A DNA stretch of 64,000 nt from Amycolatopsis alkalitolerans (GTDB lineage Bacteria; Actinomycetota; Actinomycetes; Mycobacteriales; Pseudonocardiaceae). The notes beneath the pieces are model-generated. The model saw only the letters and a list, made by a program, of their open reading frames with translations, was not told the DNA's origin and searched no databases. Where the stretch lies: contig NZ_VDFW01000031.1 of the NCBI RefSeq assembly GCF_006152065.1, positions 1-64,000 on the forward strand, written 5' to 3'. Shown here piece after piece: positions 59,898 through 64,000 of this stretch (position 1 is its first letter; each line of letters opens with the position of its first letter). A program made the translations under genes and the position numbers.

Positions 59898-60623
59898 TCA
59901 GTCCACATCGGACGACTGGGCGGCCAGATCGCCGAGGCTGGGATCGCGGCGCACGATCCTGGCCGCGAGGTCGCCCAGCTGCAGGTCGTGCCGGGCGGCG
60001 TAGCCGCGCAGCAGCACGGCCGCGTCCTCGACGCCGATCTCGCGCGCCGCCGCGAGCACGCCCTTGGCCTGCTCGACCGCGAGCCGCGCGTTGATCGTGG
60101 ACCGCAGCTGCTCGTCGATCAGCTCCCGGCGTCGCAAGGCGCGCTGCTGCAGCAGGCCGATCGCGGCCACGTCGGCGAGTGCCTGCGCCAGCGTGAACCG
60201 GTCCTCCGCGAGCTCGTCGGGCTTGGCGGAGAACAGGTTCAACCCGCCGATGAGCTGCCCGCCGAGCCTCACCGGCAGCGCGTGCGCGGCCGCGAAACCC
60301 CGCCGGGCGGCCTCCTCGGCGAACCGCGGCCACCGGTCCGCCGCGAGCGAGAGATCGGGGGCGCGCACCGGCTCACCGGTACGCCAGCAGTCCAGGCAAG
60401 GTCCCTCATCGGCCTGCAACTGGTAGACCTCGAGCAACCTCGCCTGCTCGTCGGACGCGGCCACGTGGGTGAGCGTGCCGCCGTTACCGGCCAGCAGCAG
60501 GCCCGCCGCCGCGACCCCGACCGACTCGTGCGCGTGCGCCACGAGCCGCTGGAAGAACTCGAGCAGGTCGAACTCGCCGACGAGAGTGTGTGTGAGCTCG
60601 GCTAGTGGTCGTAGGTCCGTCAC
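59898..60623 (-). CDS. GAF-ANTAR regulator
   Basis: 241 aa. The GAF domain (about 15-165) has EGPCLDCWRTGEPV and RGFAAAHALPVRLGGQLIGGLNLF; the ANTAR domain (about 170-235) has RSTINARLAVEQAKGVLAA, VEDAAVLLRGYARRHD-like AARHDLQL. It binds nascent RNA hairpins to antiterminate. GTG 60623 follows GGGAGGA and overlaps the TGA of the neighbouring GAF protein. Cys and signal not obvious in the GAF. Confidence 0.88.
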   Translation of the reverse strand: MTDLRPLAELTHTLVGEFDLLEFFQRLVAHAHESVGVAAAGLLLAGNGGTLTHVAASDEQARLLEVYQLQADEGPCLDCWRTGEPVRAPDLSLAADRWPRFAEEAARRGFAAAHALPVRLGGQLIGGLNLFSAKPDELAEDRFTLAQALADVAAIGLLQQRALRRRELIDEQLRSTINARLAVEQAKGVLAAAREIGVEDAAVLLRGYAARHDLQLGDLAARIVRRDPSLGDLAAQSSDVD

Positions 60624-61372
60624 GACCGTTCCTCCCTTCGCCGGTGGAAGCCGTTGGAGCCATTTTCCAGGCGTAACCGGCGCTCCACCACCGCGCGTGC
60701 CACCTCGCTCAGCGGGTCCCCGGTGCCGAACGCGTGCGCGCGCAGCCGCACGAGCGCGTCCAGTACCGGCACGCCCAGCTGAACAGAAACGATCCCCGCC
60801 GCCTGGTGCACTTCGGCCTGCCACAACACGGGCCGCCCGGCGTGCTCGGGCGCCTCGGACGGCGTCGGGATGCCGCCGAGATCGTCCAGCACCAGCAGCA
60901 ACGCGGTGTCGGCGTACACGACGGCGTCCATGAGCTCCTCCCGGTCCGGCTCGCCGGGGTCGTCGCGATAGAGGTCGAGGGCACCGATCCGCAACGCGCC
61001 GAGCGCCAGGGGAACGCTGTAAATGCTCTTCGTGCCCCGCCGCGCCGCTTCGGGCGCGAACACCGGCCACCGGCCGGCGGCGGCCACCGAGCCGAGGTCG
61101 CCCGCCATCACCGGGGTACCCGAAGCGATCGCGTCGATGCCCGGCCCCTCACCGAGGGTCGTCTGCAGCTCGGCCAGTGCCTTCGCACCGGCTCCGGTCA
61201 GGTACACGGGCTCGGTGGTGCCGTAGTCGCTCGCGAGCACCAGGGCGGCGCCGCTCACCGCGAGAGCGTCGACGCAGGCGAGGCACGCATGGGCGGGGGT
61301 CAACGGCTCACCACGCCGTTTCGCGCACAGCGCCACCGAGGTCCAGACCCGCATCGCGCGGTCACGATCCAC
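60620..61372 (-). CDS. GAF-ANTAR-like regulator, upstream partner
   Basis: 250 aa. GAF domain with EPLTPAHACLACVDALAVSGAALVLASDYG, LGEGPGIDAIASGTPV, RRGTKSIYSVPLALGALRIGALDLYRD; C-terminal ANTAR-type RPVLWQAEVHQAAGIVSVQLGVPVLDALVRLRAHAFGTGDPLSEVARAVV. It is coupled by GTGA to the next GAF-ANTAR gene. The pair may act as a heterodimer. Start GTG 61372. The loop AHACLACVDA has two Cys that could sense redox. Confidence 0.8.
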   Translation of the reverse strand: MDRDRAMRVWTSVALCAKRRGEPLTPAHACLACVDALAVSGAALVLASDYGTTEPVYLTGAGAKALAELQTTLGEGPGIDAIASGTPVMAGDLGSVAAAGRWPVFAPEAARRGTKSIYSVPLALGALRIGALDLYRDDPGEPDREELMDAVVYADTALLLVLDDLGGIPTPSEAPEHAGRPVLWQAEVHQAAGIVSVQLGVPVLDALVRLRAHAFGTGDPLSEVARAVVERRLRLENGSNGFHRRREERS

Positions 61373-61491
61373 TCAATCGTCCATTCCCCGGCAGGTGCCA
61401 GCCCCTGGCCATCCCGCCCATGCTGGTCACTTCGCCGGGTGACCGGTAGAGCATAAAGACCCTTGCGCGGGCCGGTCCATTGTAGACGGCT

Positions 61492-61731
61492 TCAGCGGTC
61501 CTCGTCGAAGGGCTCCGCCGGCTCGGCCTCGAGTATGTCCCCGGCCTCGTGGCGTGCCGCGAGATCCTCGACGTCGCACGTCACGCCCGGCAGTTCGGAC
61601 CACTGCGCCACCACGTCCGACGCCTGTTCGTCGGACTCGCACAGCTGGCGGTGCAGCAGCCGGCCGTCCTGGTACACGAGTACCTCGACGGTGCCCGCGT
61701 TCCGCGGATCGTCCAGTCCTGGTTCGTTCAT
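61492..61731 (-). CDS. Small acidic protein divergent from devS-like gene
   Basis: 79 aa. It reads MNEPGLDDPRNAGTVEVLVYQ, RLLHRQLCESDEQASDVVAQWSELPG, then CDVEDLAARHEAGDILEAEP, strongly acidic with two Cys. I recognise no family. The coding region is supported by a compact ATG start at 61731 and codon composition, and it sits beside the sensor kinase with a DevR-type box in between. Function unknown. Confidence 0.55.
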   Translation of the reverse strand: MNEPGLDDPRNAGTVEVLVYQDGRLLHRQLCESDEQASDVVAQWSELPGVTCDVEDLAARHEAGDILEAEPAEPFDEDR

Positions 61732-61766
61732 GGCCAGAGCATCGCCCGCGCTCGCCGCGCGGGCTA

Positions 61767-63579
<1,813 letters not shown>

Positions 63580-63762
63580 GGACTGTTCGACCTGGCTTGC
63601 GTGGCGGTGCGGGTGGCGGAACCTGAGGCGGCCCCTCGCTCCGGGATCGCCTCCTCATGTACGCCGGTACACCACGTCGGCGCTGTCCTCGCCAGGAACC
63701 ACCTCAGAACCCACGGCGGTGCCGGTTGACGGCGTGGCAGACGCGGCTCCGCCGCCAAAATG

Positions 63763-64000
63763 CTAAGCCGCGCTGATCAGGCCGAGGTGGCCGTCGTGGC
63801 GGCGGTACAGGACGGCGGCCCGGCCGGTGCCCGCTTCGGCGAAGAACAGGAACGGGCGGTCGTCGAGCTCGAACCGGTCACGGGCCTCGGCCAGCGTCAG
63901 CCACGGCGCCGTCCGCGGGCTCACCGTCACCCGGTTCGGGGCGGTCAGGCGCCCGGCTCCGGCGGCCGCGACCCGGTACCCGCCGGGCACCCGGTAGAGC
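63763..64000 (-). CDS. hpf: Ribosome hibernation promoting factor, C-terminal part (cut by window edge)
   Basis: The visible part ends at TAA 63763-63765 and continues beyond 64000. TLAEARDRFELDDRPFLFFAEAGTGRAAVLYRRHDGHLGLI matches the sHPF C-terminal dimerisation domain of long-form HPF. The N-terminal RaiA/YfiA domain lies outside the window. In mycobacteria such HPF proteins are DosR-dependent; here it sits beside the devS-like kinase. Confidence 0.8.
   Translation of the reverse strand, partial: LYRVPGGYRVAAAGAGRLTAPNRVTVSPRTAPWLTLAEARDRFELDDRPFLFFAEAGTGRAAVLYRRHDGHLGLISAA

Noticed and set aside
61425-61444. GGTCAC-N8-GTGACC inverted repeat
   Set aside because: It lies upstream of the GAF-ANTAR genes and could be an operator or a weak hairpin, but the 8-bp spacer and GC-rich setting make chance likely.
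63580-63762. GC-rich gap between devS-like kinase and hpf
   Set aside because: It contains partly complementary TGAGGCG/CGCCTC and GGAACC/CCTCAG stretches that may be an intergenic repeat or terminator, but I see no clear hairpin with a T-tract nor a gene.

Overview
The window is high-GC DNA from a Gram-positive actinomycete. A GlfT2-type galactofuranosyltransferase (arabinogalactan wall), a DUF222-HNH gene, ANTAR regulators, a DevS/DosS-type haem-GAF kinase and many GTG starts with stop/start overlaps point to the Pseudonocardiaceae. Amycolatopsis or a near relative is my inference from gene content, not a database match.

Layout. (1) 1-8.5 kb is accessory: a frameshifted pyruvate-kinase-like pseudogene, then a three-gene minus-strand operon (winged-helix protein, large protein with two P-loop modules of which the second is HerA/FtsK-like, and an AIPR-family nuclease) that looks like an anti-phage system, then a DUF222-HNH gene behind a LexA-type box, and a broken HbpS/GlcG fragment. 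(2) 8.6-16.9 kb is mixed: small membrane proteins, a kdgD plus sugar-porter operon with palindromic operators, a secreted trypsin-like protease, a three-gene ABC export operon and a secreted lipase-like hydrolase. (3) 16.9-21.9 kb: an intergenic repeat element, HypC and a hydrogenase-protease-like gene without any hydrogenase, a SQR-like/TusE(DsrC)/DsrE sulfur operon, and a YeiH exporter divergent from a GntR regulator. (4) 21.9-28.4 kb: HD hydrolase, S4 protein, methyltransferase, a copper operon (His/Met-rich secreted protein and CopA) and a run of gene relics.

(5) 28.5-51.6 kb is a large catabolic region. Module A (dehydrogenase, M24 creatinase-like enzyme, YtcJ-like amidohydrolase) is divergent from a LacI regulator. 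A fused E1 plus E2 2-oxoacid dehydrogenase pair is divergent from a VOC protein and an FCD-GntR regulator. Module B is a ten-gene operon (sugar-type ABC importer, fumarase-superfamily lyase, dehydrogenase, zinc alcohol dehydrogenase, amidohydrolase, second M24 enzyme, aldehyde dehydrogenase) divergent from a second LacI. The M24 enzymes and beta-hydroxyacid-type dehydrogenases are paralogous between A and B, so the modules probably treat related substrates, which I cannot name.

(6) 51.6-64 kb combines a GAPDH, a dormancy-type set (PNPOx-like protein, Hsp20, GalT-like protein, two GAF-ANTAR regulators, DevS-like kinase, hibernation factor HPF at the right edge) and a cell-wall glycosyltransferase block (GlfT2, GtrA, GtrB-like, TylF-like methyltransferase). 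Sites resembling the DosR/DevR box (GGGACCTTGGTCCC and variants), often paired about 22-23 bp apart, lie before several of these genes and before the hydrogenase-maturation and sulfur genes at 18-20 kb. This suggests one hypoxia/redox regulon across the window. Eroded genes (pyruvate kinase, HbpS, MFS, two Dpp permease ends, a luciferase-like monooxygenase, a YfhO-like C-terminus) recur throughout.
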